Part shown: positions 6,357 to 13,472 of the stretch, in pieces
Layout: every line of letters starts with the position of its first letter
Numbering within the stretch: position 1 is the first letter of the stretch
NCBI GenBank assembly: GCA_036398095.1
Contig: DASWHR010000069.1
Coordinates: 1 to 13,472 of the forward strand
Reading direction: 5' to 3'
DNA length: 13,472 nucleotides
Source: DASWHR01 sp036398095
GTDB lineage: Bacteria; Actinomycetota; AC-67
Position numbers and translations under genes: made by a program
The notes under the pieces: generated by a model
What the model saw: the letters and a program-made list of their open reading frames with translations, nothing else
Databases searched by the model: none
Told to the model about the DNA's origin: nothing

Positions 6357-9300
6357 ATGCTGCGATCTAACCCGGCCCGCGTCGCGCTGGCGTGCGTCGC
6401 GACGATCGTCGCGCTTGCCGTCGCGCCGGCGGGTGCCGAAGAGTCGCGGGGCTCGGTGTTCGGCTCGTCGTCGATGGCCGGCTCGGGCAAGGCCACCATG
6501 CAGCTCGAGACCGTGCCGGCGCGCGTCGCGCGCGTCGTGGTCCGGCCCGGAACGGGCGGCCGCGAAGCGTGGGCGGTGGGCACGACAACGGTGCGCCTGC
6601 CCGGCTACTCGACCGAGTCGATCGGCCAAGTTGTGTTCTTGAAATACACGCCGGCGACCGGGTGGGTCGTGACCGGACCGCCGCGGTCGGCGTCCGGGGC
6701 GATCATCAACCCGGTTTTAGCATCCTTCGATTTGCGACCCGACGGAGAAGGATGGGCCGTGGGCGACGCCGGCCGGCTGCTTCGCAAGGCGCCCGGCTCC
6801 GACCAGTGGGTGCAGGCGCCTCAATCGGGAACGGTCACCACGCAGACGCTCAACTCGGTTTCGCTCGCGCCCGGCGGCGGGTATGCCATCGGCTCGGGGC
6901 CGACGATCCTGCGGCTGACCGGCACGTCGTGGGCCGCCGAGGAAGCGACGAGCGAGATGGCCGCGCAGACGACCGAGTTGCACGCGGTCGCGGCCGTGTC
7001 GGCCACGGATGCGTGGGCGGTCGCAACCGGTCAGGTCACCGGCGTGGACTCGACCAGCTTGCTGATCTACCGCCGCGGCGCCGGCGGCTGGTCGCGCGTG
7101 ACGACCGGCGATGCGATCTTCGACTCGCCGCCGGCCAAATCCAGGGACGGTGCGCTGAATCGAAGCGTCGAAGCCGGTGCGATCGCGGCGAACGCGAACG
7201 GAGCCTGGATCGGCGGACGCTTGTATCCGCGCTCGCCGGCCGCGCCCGAAGGCGATCCGGCGCCGGGCGACACCTCGCGCGGGTTCGTGCTTCGCTACGA
7301 CAACGCGGCGCAGCAGTTCACGTCCTACTGTCCCGACCTGTACGGCGATCGCGCGACCGGCGGCGTCGACTTGTCGCGCATGTGCGACGAGCCGTTCCCG
7401 ACCGCTCCGTTCCATATCGCGTCGCTGTCGATCTCGCCGGAAGGCGATGTCTTCGCCGGTGGCGTCGGGCTGTTCCGCTTCTCGGGCAAAGGCTGGTATC
7501 GCGAGCCCGACGCGAACGGCTATCTGATCTCGATCTCGATGGGGTCGAATTCGGAAGGGTTCGCGGCGTCGTCGGGCCGGTCGCTCGGCTCGGGCGGACT
7601 GATCCGCTCCAGCTCGAACACGATCGGTCACTGGACGGCCCGGCCGAAGCGCTCCGCCATCGCGCGCTGGTCGCAGCCGCAGGATCAATTGCTCGAAGGG
7701 CTCGCGCTCGCGCAGGACGGCAGCGGCCGCGCGATCGCCGTGGGCGCGCTCAGCGCCGGCTCGATTTTCAGCGGCGCGGCGTGGGATAGCATCAACCCGG
7801 TCATCGGATACAACCTGCACGGCGTGGCCTGGCCGGCGGGCGCGAAGCCGTGGGCGGTCGGCTCGGCCGGCTTCATCCTGCGCTTGGACGGCAACGACTG
7901 GACGGTCGTGGATTCGCCGACGCGGCGGAGCCTGTTCGCGGTCGCGTTCCGAAGTCCCACCGAAGGCGTCGCCGTCGGGCTGGGCGGCACGATCCTGGTC
8001 TATCAAGGCGGACGCTGGCGCGACGACTCGCCGAAGGCCATCGCCAACGACTTGTATTCCGTTCTGGTCACGCCGTCGGGGTATGTGGCGACCGGCACCG
8101 ACGGCGCCGTCGTCGAAGGCGCGCCCGGACGCTGGCGGCTTCGCCCGGAAGGCCGATCGTTGCTCAAGCGCGCCGAATCGCCGCAGGCGCCGACCTTGTA
8201 TTCGGCGACGATGCTCGGCGACCGGGTGGTGATCGGCGGTCAGGACTCGGCGATGCTGGTGCGCGAGCCGGACGGAAAGCTGCGCGCATTCGAAGGGCCG
8301 CTGGAGGGAACGGTGATGTCGCTGTCGGGGGCGGGCGGCGTCTTGCACGCCAGCGTGACGCCCGGGCCGCAGAAGTATCGCGGCGAGGCGCCGGCCGCGC
8401 AGCGCGGAACGGTGATGCGCTACGCCGGCGGCCGGTGGAGCGACATCGGCCTGCGGCGCCGCGCGACGCTGCTGCGCGACCAGGTCGATTCGGCCGCGTT
8501 CGAAGATCCCATCTACGACTTGAAGATGACGTCGGCCACCAGCGGGTGGGGCGTGGGCGGTTCGCCGGCCGATCTGAAGGATCCGGTCGACGGCCAGTTC
8601 CGTTCGCTCGCGACCAGCGCCGCATACCGGATCGACGTCGGAGGCGACCCGTCGCAACCCGCGACCCGCGCCGAGTTGGATCTTCCCCGCAACGGCATTC
8701 CGTTCGCCGCGTTCGGAGAATCATGGTGCGGCCGTGGCCTGTGCTCGTCCTCGGTCGGCACCGGCACGATGGCCGACGAAGTCTCGCTTCAGATTCGCGA
8801 CGAGATCAACGAAGCCAGTCGCGCGCCGGGAGGACCCGCGTTCGTGCTCTTCACCGGAAACATGCGCCGCACCGGCATCCCCGAAGAGCTCGAGCAGTTC
8901 CGAAGCTATCTTCGCGGCTTCCGGATTCCGGTCTTCGTCGCGCCCGGCAGCCTGGATCGTTTCTCGACGTCGGATCCGACGCAAGCGTTGTCGGCGGCGA
9001 GTTCGGCGGGTGGGTCCAACGACTACTGGAAGACCACGTTCGCGGCGCAGCCCGCGCCGTGGGGTCACGCCGCCCCGCTCCAGAACTTCGCGCCGGCGGG
9101 CGTGGACACCGCCGATACGGTTGCCGGCGCCGCGCGCACCCACTATGCCTTCGACTACGTGACCGGTGGCCGCCGGATGATGCGCGTGGTGTTCGTCGAT
9201 TCCTCGACGCGCTCCTACGGCACGCTTCAGCAGCAAAATCCGCCGCAGGACCAAAGCACCTGGCTGGCGGCCGTCCTGGCCGAAGCCCAAGACGTGCTGG

Positions 9301-10559
9301 GCATCCCGGCGGTCGTGGTCACCAACCAGCCGCCGTTCCTTCCCTCCGACGAGCAGATCCCGAACTGGTCGGTCTTCAACGACCAGCAGCATTTCGAATC
9401 GACCGTCGCGGCGACGCGCGTGAGCGCCGTCATCACCGGCGGGCCGCGCGTCAACGCGGTGGACACCATCAAGAGCGTCGTGCCGATGTTCGTCGTCGGC
9501 GGCGGCGGCGGGCCGCTCGGACGCGACCTGCAGGTCGAGGGAAGCTCCACGGCGATCGAGCCGGCGAGCAAGCTTCCCACGGACGGCTATTACCACGCCT
9601 GGCATCTGATGCGCCTCGACCCCGACGACCGCCTGCCCGTGACCGGCCAGGCGCGCGTGACCGACGAGGCGTTTCCGATCCTTGAATCGCTGGCGATGCA
9701 CTCGTTCTTCGGCGCCCGGATTCCCGCCGGCACCACGACGTCGGTCACGGCGCTGGCGCGCGGCCCGGCCGGCGGATTCTCGGATCCCGATCAAGCCAAG
9801 ACGCAGTATCTCGCGCACGGATTCCAGCGCTTCCTGTGCGGCTACAAGGGCCAAGGAAACGGCGTGTGCATCTCGCGGTCGGCCACGTTGCCGCGGTTCC
9901 GCTTCTACACCGAAGACCCGTCGGTCGCGTCCTTCGTCGTGCGCGACCCGCTGGACGCGACGGCGCCCCGCCGGATCGGCGGCGAGATCATCGCCGACCC
10001 AACCGGCGCGGACGGCCTGCTGTGCGTCTACAAGCTCGGCAAGGTCGGCGTCATCGCCGAAGCCGGACTGCACCGAACCCGGATCGAAATCGAAGGCATC
10101 CCCGGCATCGGACCGTGCGTCGAGCAAGAGGTCAAGGGCGTGCGTGAGGTGCGCGACCCGGATCCGATTTCGCCGCAGCCCGATCCCGTCGCGAAGGAGA
10201 ACTTCTTCTTCCGCGCGGTGCCCCGCCAAGAGCTGACCGTGGTGTTCCCGCCGCCGCCGGCGCCGGTCGTGGCGCCCGCGCCGCCCGGGGCGCCCGGCGT
10301 GGGAAGCAAGGAAGAACACGAAGCCGAATACGAAACCGAGAGCCACGACGAGAACAAGAACGCCTATACGGCCCATCAGTTCACGGCGCATCAGTTCACG
10401 GCGCTGGCGCATCAGCGCCGCGAGCGCGCCGCCGAGGCCGGCAACGCCTGGATGATGCTCGGCAGCGTCGCGCTGATATCGTTCTTCGCGGCGTGCGCGC
10501 TCGCCGCCGTTCGCGAGCGTCGCCGGCCGGATGGGGCCTTCTCCGAGGAGTCGCGATGA
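6357..10559 (+). CDS. Surface protein: beta-propeller repeats, degenerate calcineurin-like phosphoesterase domain, C-terminal membrane anchor
   Basis: The product is 1400 aa. GAGGG (6344-6348) lies eight bases before the ATG, and a Sec signal peptide ends at A25-G-A27. Residues about 45-780 hold around a dozen repeats with a W/Y-A-V-G type core, such as GEGWAVGDAGRLL, PWAVGSAGFILRL and GVAVGLGGTILVY. These resemble Ycf48/BNR-type propeller blades and probably make one or two propellers. Residues about 790-1060 follow the layout of a calcineurin-like phosphoesterase: LFTGNMRRTG, VFVAPGSLDR, a VVFVDSS strand, STWLAAVLAEA, VVVTNQPP and VITGGPRV. The canonical ligands are replaced: GD by G834-N835, GNHD by GSLD (864-867), the TH His by N990, and GHxH by GGPR (1028-1031). 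It is therefore probably a pseudoenzyme. A Pro-rich linker, an acidic and His-rich segment, one membrane helix (about 1365-1384) and a basic tail end the protein. The stop overlaps the next start. Confidence 0.85.
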   Translation: MLRSNPARVALACVATIVALAVAPAGAEESRGSVFGSSSMAGSGKATMQLETVPARVARVVVRPGTGGREAWAVGTTTVRLPGYSTESIGQVVFLKYTPATGWVVTGPPRSASGAIINPVLASFDLRPDGEGWAVGDAGRLLRKAPGSDQWVQAPQSGTVTTQTLNSVSLAPGGGYAIGSGPTILRLTGTSWAAEEATSEMAAQTTELHAVAAVSATDAWAVATGQVTGVDSTSLLIYRRGAGGWSRVTTGDAIFDSPPAKSRDGALNRSVEAGAIAANANGAWIGGRLYPRSPAAPEGDPAPGDTSRGFVLRYDNAAQQFTSYCPDLYGDRATGGVDLSRMCDEPFPTAPFHIASLSISPEGDVFAGGVGLFRFSGKGWYREPDANGYLISISMGSNSEGFAASSGRSLGSGGLIRSSSNTIGHWTARPKRSAIARWSQPQDQLLEGLALAQDGSGRAIAVGALSAGSIFSGAAWDSINPVIGYNLHGVAWPAGAKPWAVGSAGFILRLDGNDWTVVDSPTRRSLFAVAFRSPTEGVAVGLGGTILVYQGGRWRDDSPKAIANDLYSVLVTPSGYVATGTDGAVVEGAPGRWRLRPEGRSLLKRAESPQAPTLYSATMLGDRVVIGGQDSAMLVREPDGKLRAFEGPLEGTVMSLSGAGGVLHASVTPGPQKYRGEAPAAQRGTVMRYAGGRWSDIGLRRRATLLRDQVDSAAFEDPIYDLKMTSATSGWGVGGSPADLKDPVDGQFRSLATSAAYRIDVGGDPSQPATRAELDLPRNGIPFAAFGESWCGRGLCSSSVGTGTMADEVSLQIRDEINEASRAPGGPAFVLFTGNMRRTGIPEELEQFRSYLRGFRIPVFVAPGSLDRFSTSDPTQALSAASSAGGSNDYWKTTFAAQPAPWGHAAPLQNFAPAGVDTADTVAGAARTHYAFDYVTGGRRMMRVVFVDSSTRSYGTLQQQNPPQDQSTWLAAVLAEAQDVLGIPAVVVTNQPPFLPSDEQIPNWSVFNDQQHFESTVAATRVSAVITGGPRVNAVDTIKSVVPMFVVGGGGGPLGRDLQVEGSSTAIEPASKLPTDGYYHAWHLMRLDPDDRLPVTGQARVTDEAFPILESLAMHSFFGARIPAGTTTSVTALARGPAGGFSDPDQAKTQYLAHGFQRFLCGYKGQGNGVCISRSATLPRFRFYTEDPSVASFVVRDPLDATAPRRIGGEIIADPTGADGLLCVYKLGKVGVIAEAGLHRTRIEIEGIPGIGPCVEQEVKGVREVRDPDPISPQPDPVAKENFFFRAVPRQELTVVFPPPPAPVVAPAPPGAPGVGSKEEHEAEYETESHDENKNAYTAHQFTAHQFTALAHQRRERAAEAGNAWMMLGSVALISFFAACALAAVRERRRPDGAFSEESR
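10368..10397 (+). repeat. 15-bp tandem repeat encoding AHQFT
   Basis: ACGGCCCATCAGTTC is followed directly by ACGGCGCATCAGTTC (14 of 15 identical), and a diverged partial third copy follows (ACGGCGCTGGCGCATCAG). The repeat encodes TAHQFTAHQFTALAHQ, a His/Gln-rich stretch just outside the membrane anchor. Confidence 0.85.
10545..10559 (+). promoter_or_regulatory. Translational coupling site (GAGGAG...ATGA)
   Basis: GAGGAG (10545-10550) lies five bases before the ATG at 10556. The ATG overlaps the TGA of the upstream gene as ATGA. Terminating ribosomes can restart here, tying synthesis of the PstS-like protein to that of the 1400-aa surface protein. This also fixes the start of the second gene, whose frame is open further upstream to 10493. 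Confidence 0.85.
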
Positions 10560-11836
10560 AACCGACGCGCGTCGCTTTGATCCTGTGCCTTGCCGTCGCA
10601 TCCGCCGGGGCGAGCATGCCGGCCGGCGCGGACGAGTACGGCACGAACCGGTTCTTGGAGGACTCGGTTTTCTGCGACACCAAGGGCCCGTACCGCAACG
10701 GCCCGGCGGTCGTGGACGGGCCGGCCTCGCAACTGGACGTCCAGACCGACGTGTTCGACCCTGCGTTCGGCCGCGCATGCCGGATCGGGTCGGGGCTGGT
10801 CACCTATCTCGGCACGGGCGAGCGTGCCGGCATCGACGCGGTGCTCGACCGCCGGGCCGAGCGCGCCTTCGGCACGAGCGACATTCCGTTGACTCCGGTC
10901 GAGCTGGCTCAAGCCTACGGCGACCTGCGTGCGCCGGACCGGCGCGGACGGACCTCGGCGATCCATCACATTCCGCTCGCGGTCTCGATCACGGCGGTCG
11001 CCTACAACCTGTCGACCTGTTCGGTGACGACGCTGAACCTGCGAAGCACGGTGCTCAGCGCGATCTTCGGCGGGACGATCACGACGTGGAACCATGCGCT
11101 GCTCGTGCAGGACAATCCGAAGCTCGAATCGTGCGACTTTCCGATTCGGTTGGTCAAGCGCGCCGACTTCGCCGGCTCGACGATGACGTTCAAGGACTAT
11201 CTGTCGAAGCGGAACCCGCACTGGAACTACTACGAGCAGCCGGCGCAGAACACGCTGTGGCCGACGATCACCAACGCCTGTCCGGCGCTCGACGACGGCG
11301 GCGTCGCCGACTGCATCCGCTCGACGCAGTATTCGATCGGGTACATCCAGGCGCGAACCGCGAAGGTCGCGGGTCTTCGAACCGCGCGACTCGACAACGT
11401 GGCGACGCAATTCGCGACCGACCCCGACGAGCGCTTCGTCGCGCCGACACCCGCCGGGTGCACGGCGGCGGCCGCGTCGGCGTTCATTCCGCCGGGCGTG
11501 CAGAAGCGGCCGGTCCAGGTCACGCAGTTCTATACCTACGAGACGCAGTCGGTTTCGCCCACGCGCGGCGATTGGAGCACCATCTCGCTCACCGACGCGC
11601 CCGAGGGGTATCCGCTCTGCTCGTTCGCCTACGCCCTGATCTACATCTCGCTGCAGACGGCCTACGTCGGGCAGACGTACCTGGCCAATACCGGCAGGAC
11701 GGCCGTGGACTACCTCTGGACCGCCGTCAGCGACGGGGCGCAAGCCAAGCTTCCGCCCTTTAGCTACGGAGCGCTGCCCCCCAACGTCGCCGAGATCTCC
11801 CGTCTTGGGATCAGCGAGATCCGGTTCCAGAGCTAG
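10556..11836 (+). CDS. PstS-like periplasmic/surface substrate-binding protein
   Basis: The product is 426 aa with a Sec signal peptide (MKPTRVALILCLAVASAGAS), probably cleaved after A23-G-A25. The only Cys in the signal is preceded by Leu and is not a lipobox. PstS-family landmarks appear in order: GSGLVTYLGTG (78-88), FGTSDIPLTP (105-114), IPLAVSITAVAYNL (139-152), LSAIFGGTITTWN (167-179), KRADFAGSTMTF (201-212) and SIGYI (260-264). In phosphate-binding PstS the fifth motif is usually R-x-D-x-S-G-T-T; here the corresponding stretch reads A-G-S-T, so one contact Ser seems lost. The N-terminal G-x-G-x-T-F motif is also not apparent. The ligand may therefore differ from free phosphate. No pstC, pstA, pstB or phoU lies nearby. 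Coupling to the upstream pseudo-phosphoesterase suggests the two products work together on the cell surface. Confidence 0.85.
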   Translation: MKPTRVALILCLAVASAGASMPAGADEYGTNRFLEDSVFCDTKGPYRNGPAVVDGPASQLDVQTDVFDPAFGRACRIGSGLVTYLGTGERAGIDAVLDRRAERAFGTSDIPLTPVELAQAYGDLRAPDRRGRTSAIHHIPLAVSITAVAYNLSTCSVTTLNLRSTVLSAIFGGTITTWNHALLVQDNPKLESCDFPIRLVKRADFAGSTMTFKDYLSKRNPHWNYYEQPAQNTLWPTITNACPALDDGGVADCIRSTQYSIGYIQARTAKVAGLRTARLDNVATQFATDPDERFVAPTPAGCTAAAASAFIPPGVQKRPVQVTQFYTYETQSVSPTRGDWSTISLTDAPEGYPLCSFAYALIYISLQTAYVGQTYLANTGRTAVDYLWTAVSDGAQAKLPPFSYGALPPNVAEISRLGISEIRFQS

Positions 11837-12024
11837 CCTCCCGGCCGGAGGCCCGGCAGGAGAAAGGTACCGTTCCAAGAAGTTCGCGGCCGATGGAAGG
11901 ATTTCGCCCATCCCCCAGCGAATTGGGCGGTGGAGGTTTTTCACGTGGGGCATGGGGGCGCATGGTTCCCGGCCTGGGGGGACGGAAGCTCGACTTCCGG
12001 CTTGTCTCATAGGGGAGGATCAGG
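11837..12024 (+). promoter_or_regulatory. Hairpin-rich gap before the Ig-like gene
   Basis: Immediately after the stop, CCTCC/GGAGG form a short hairpin (11837-11851). Next, CGCCCA (11905-11910) and TGGGCG (11924-11929) pair, with TTTTT eight bases later (11937-11941); together they may be a loose intrinsic terminator for the 10556 gene. CGGAAG (11983-11988) and CTTCCG (11994-11999) form a third hairpin just before the Shine-Dalgarno AGGGGAGG (12011-12018). No clear promoter is visible, though the next gene should need one if the second hairpin terminates. Confidence 0.4.
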
Positions 12025-12495
12025 ATGGGTAAGCGAATGATGCGTTTGATGGTACCGGCGCTGGCCGGGATGCTCGCGTTGAGCCTGGGTACGGCCCATG
12101 CCGCGTTCGGCGTGTCGATCGACACGGCGGAAGGCGCGACCGTCTGGTCGCTGCCGACCCTGCCTGAGGTTGAGGAAGCCCCGCTGGCCTATCCGCCGGA
12201 GTTTCCGACCGCGATCACCGGCACCGCAAGCTTCGACGGCACCGAGGCGACCGCCGTCACCTTCGAGTATCTCGCCCAGGCAGGCGAGGACACGATCGTG
12301 ATGTACTCGGGCGAAGCGGCAGTGACCTGCGGCGACGCCGACGAGAACGGCGCGGTTGACTGCACCTGGAGCGCCGACGTTCCCTTCACCTTCGGTCCCG
12401 GCGACTACACCGTCGTGGTCACGGCCGCGCAGCCCACGGAGGACCCCGAGGTCTACGAAGAGGTCACCGACAGCGTCAACGTCACCGTCCTCTAA
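12025..12495 (+). CDS. Small secreted Ig-like protein
   Basis: The product is 156 aa. AGGGGAGG lies about six bases before the ATG. The signal peptide MGKRMMRLMVPALAGMLALS is cleaved near A24-H-A26. The mature 130 residues are acidic and rich in Val and Thr, with strand patterns ending in GDYTVVVTAAQ and DSVNVTVL, as in bacterial Ig-like domains (inference from sequence texture). C102 and C113 flank D104-A-D-E-N-G-A-V-D112, which resembles an EF-hand or dockerin calcium loop (DxDxNGxxD) but could equally be a disulfide-pinned beta-hairpin turn. There is no membrane anchor or sorting signal. A strong terminator follows, so this is probably the last gene of its transcript. Confidence 0.87.
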   Translation: MGKRMMRLMVPALAGMLALSLGTAHAAFGVSIDTAEGATVWSLPTLPEVEEAPLAYPPEFPTAITGTASFDGTEATAVTFEYLAQAGEDTIVMYSGEAAVTCGDADENGAVDCTWSADVPFTFGPGDYTVVVTAAQPTEDPEVYEEVTDSVNVTVL

Positions 12496-12511
12496 CCACC
12501 ATCCAAGCTTC

Positions 12512-12546
12512 GGACCCCCGGCCGAAAACCGGGGGTCCACGCTTTT
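12512..12546 (+). terminator. Rho-independent terminator after the Ig-like gene
   Basis: GGACCCCCGG (12512-12521) and CCGGGGGTCC (12529-12538) form a perfect 10-bp stem around CCGAAAA, followed by ACGC and TTTT (12543-12546). It starts 17 bases after the stop codon. It is the clearest intrinsic terminator in the window. Confidence 0.85.
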
Positions 12547-12548
12547 CC

Positions 12549-12567
12549 GCCCGATGCCGAATCGGGC
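12549..12567 (+). repeat. Second hairpin right after the terminator
   Basis: GCCCGAT (12549-12555) and ATCGGGC (12561-12567) pair perfectly around GCCGA, two bases after the T-run of the terminator, and are followed by AAAACGAAAC. It could be a back-up terminator, with the opposite strand giving a T-run, or part of the leader of the next gene. Confidence 0.55.
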
Positions 12568-12590
12568 AAAACGAAACATTGAAGGAACCA

Positions 12591-12618
12591 TTGCGGGTCA
12601 CCGCGAATCCCCCATATG
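12591..12618 (+). promoter_or_regulatory. Possible promoter of the right-edge gene
   Basis: TTGCGG (12591-12596) and CATATG (12613-12618) are 16 bases apart. Each matches the sigma-70 consensus at only half its positions. A promoter is expected here because a strong terminator lies upstream, and this is the best-spaced pair seen. Confidence 0.2.
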
Positions 12619-12645
12619 GACTCGGGCTCAACAAGGGAGATCTCT

Positions 12646-13472
12646 ATGCGCCGCTGGACAATGTTCATCTCCGTGCTGATGGGGGCCGGACTCGTCTCCG
12701 GAGTCGCCGTCGCCGACCACTACGACAACGACGCGGGCACCGGCTCGTTCAACCCGCAGTACGCCGTGACCGTCGCTCAGGCAACGTCCCCGATGTTGGT
12801 CAACCGGCCGACGGACATAACGTTGAACCTGACGCAAGCCGACCACGAAGATCCGCCGATCAACGTTCGCTTGCGCGTCCCCGGTGAGTGGAACTTTGCG
12901 TTCTCGACGACTCGTCAGGCCGAGACAGCGGGAGGCGTTCCGACCTCGGACTGCGAGGCTGCGATCGATAACCTCCACAACTCCCCGGACGGGACGGGCA
13001 ATCCGCCGAATACCGACTTCTCGAAGCGCACCGACGCCAAGTTCGTCCGCGCCGAGAAGATCGGGCGCGTGCATCTGGAAGTTCACGCCGATGGGGTTAC
13101 GCGACCTGGGGCGCCGGCGACGTGGGACGGCGACATCGCGTTTATCTCCTACAACGGCGTCAACCAGAGCGCGTGGCTGTGCGCGCTGTTTATCTCGACC
13201 GACACGCGCGTCATCAGTATTCCCGATCCGCCGCCGCCCGACAGCGACGACGACATTGAGGGCATCACCGAGATCGTCGGCGCGTTTCCGGTCTCGCGCG
13301 TTACCGACGGCGGCACCCAATACTGGGAGACGCTTGTTGACGCAATCGATGACCTCGCCCGGGACGACACGTTCCAAACGCTTCAGGTGAGCGTCACCCA
13401 GCTTCGGGCAACGTTCGACAAGCATTCGGCCGGCAACTGGCACCCGGGCGGAGGCCTGGACTTCTCGCGCGG
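12646..13472 (+). CDS. Secreted protein of unknown function (3' end outside the window)
   Basis: The frame starts at the ATG at 12646 and is open for 275 codons to the right edge. AAGGGAG lies about six bases upstream. MRRWTMFISVLMGAGLVSGV is a Sec signal peptide, probably cleaved after A21-V-A23 before DHYDND. The first part of the mature chain (VTVAQATSPMLVNRPTDITL, then INVRLRVPGEWNFAF) looks like a beta-sandwich domain. Two Cys in the mature part (in SDCEAA and WLCALF) may pair. After a Pro/Asp-rich hinge (IPDPPPPDSDDD) comes a segment with helical character (YWETLVDAIDDLARDD, then TLQVSVTQLRATFDKH). No family was recognised. The gene is separated from its upstream neighbour by a strong terminator, so it is probably its own transcription unit. 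Confidence 0.82.
   Translation, partial: MRRWTMFISVLMGAGLVSGVAVADHYDNDAGTGSFNPQYAVTVAQATSPMLVNRPTDITLNLTQADHEDPPINVRLRVPGEWNFAFSTTRQAETAGGVPTSDCEAAIDNLHNSPDGTGNPPNTDFSKRTDAKFVRAEKIGRVHLEVHADGVTRPGAPATWDGDIAFISYNGVNQSAWLCALFISTDTRVISIPDPPPPDSDDDIEGITEIVGAFPVSRVTDGGTQYWETLVDAIDDLARDDTFQTLQVSVTQLRATFDKHSAGNWHPGGGLDFSR

Noticed and set aside
6347..6358. GGCTTGTCTnAT shared with 11999-12010 as a possible common promoter element
   Set aside because: The first copy ends inside the start codon at 6357, so a -10 there would start transcription after the ATG. No shared -35 is seen, and two copies can be chance.
8721..10778. 685-codon antisense open frame opposite the 1400-aa gene
   Set aside because: It spans two well-supported plus-strand genes and has shadow-type composition.

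Overview
This is a high-GC bacterial chromosomal window, most likely from an actinobacterium (Actinomycetota). That call rests on GC-rich third codon positions, a SecA with a long Pro/Gly/Gln linker and a C-terminal zinc motif, a plausible leaderless promoter on secA, and several secreted proteins with AxA-type Sec signal peptides. The class cannot be assigned from this window; a deep or uncultured lineage is a guess. No tRNA, rRNA, CRISPR array, insertion sequence or phage gene was seen.

Layout. Positions 1-570 (minus) hold the 5' part of a gene for a secreted protein that runs off the left edge. A 412-base divergent region (571-982) carries a structured leader for that gene on the minus strand and the probable promoter of secA on the plus strand. 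secA (983-3694), the ATPase of the Sec translocon, is the only housekeeping gene. After it come six plus-strand genes whose products all have export signals: a 568-aa secreted protein (3847-5553), a 199-aa lipoprotein (5625-6224), a 1400-aa membrane-anchored surface protein (6357-10559), a PstS-like substrate-binding protein (10556-11836), a small Ig-like secreted protein (12025-12495), and a last secreted protein cut by the right edge (12646-13472). The two partial edge genes have no stop inside the window.

The most interesting unit is the pair 6357-10559 / 10556-11836. The genes overlap by four bases (ATGA) and are very likely co-translated. The first product combines WAVG-type beta-propeller repeats, a domain with the layout of a calcineurin-like phosphoesterase in which the recognisable metal-ligand positions are replaced, a Pro-rich linker, a His-rich repeat and a C-terminal membrane anchor. 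The second is a PstS-family-like solute-binding protein with no pstC, pstA or pstB beside it. Together they look like a surface assembly built from phosphate-related folds that may bind rather than cleave or import a ligand. That function is inference.

Regulation. The intergenic gaps hold many hairpins. The best terminator is at 12512-12546. Another strong hairpin at 5572-5601 separates the first two genes after secA. The leaders of the left-edge gene and of the 3847 gene are unusually structured; neither convincingly matches a known riboswitch class by eye.
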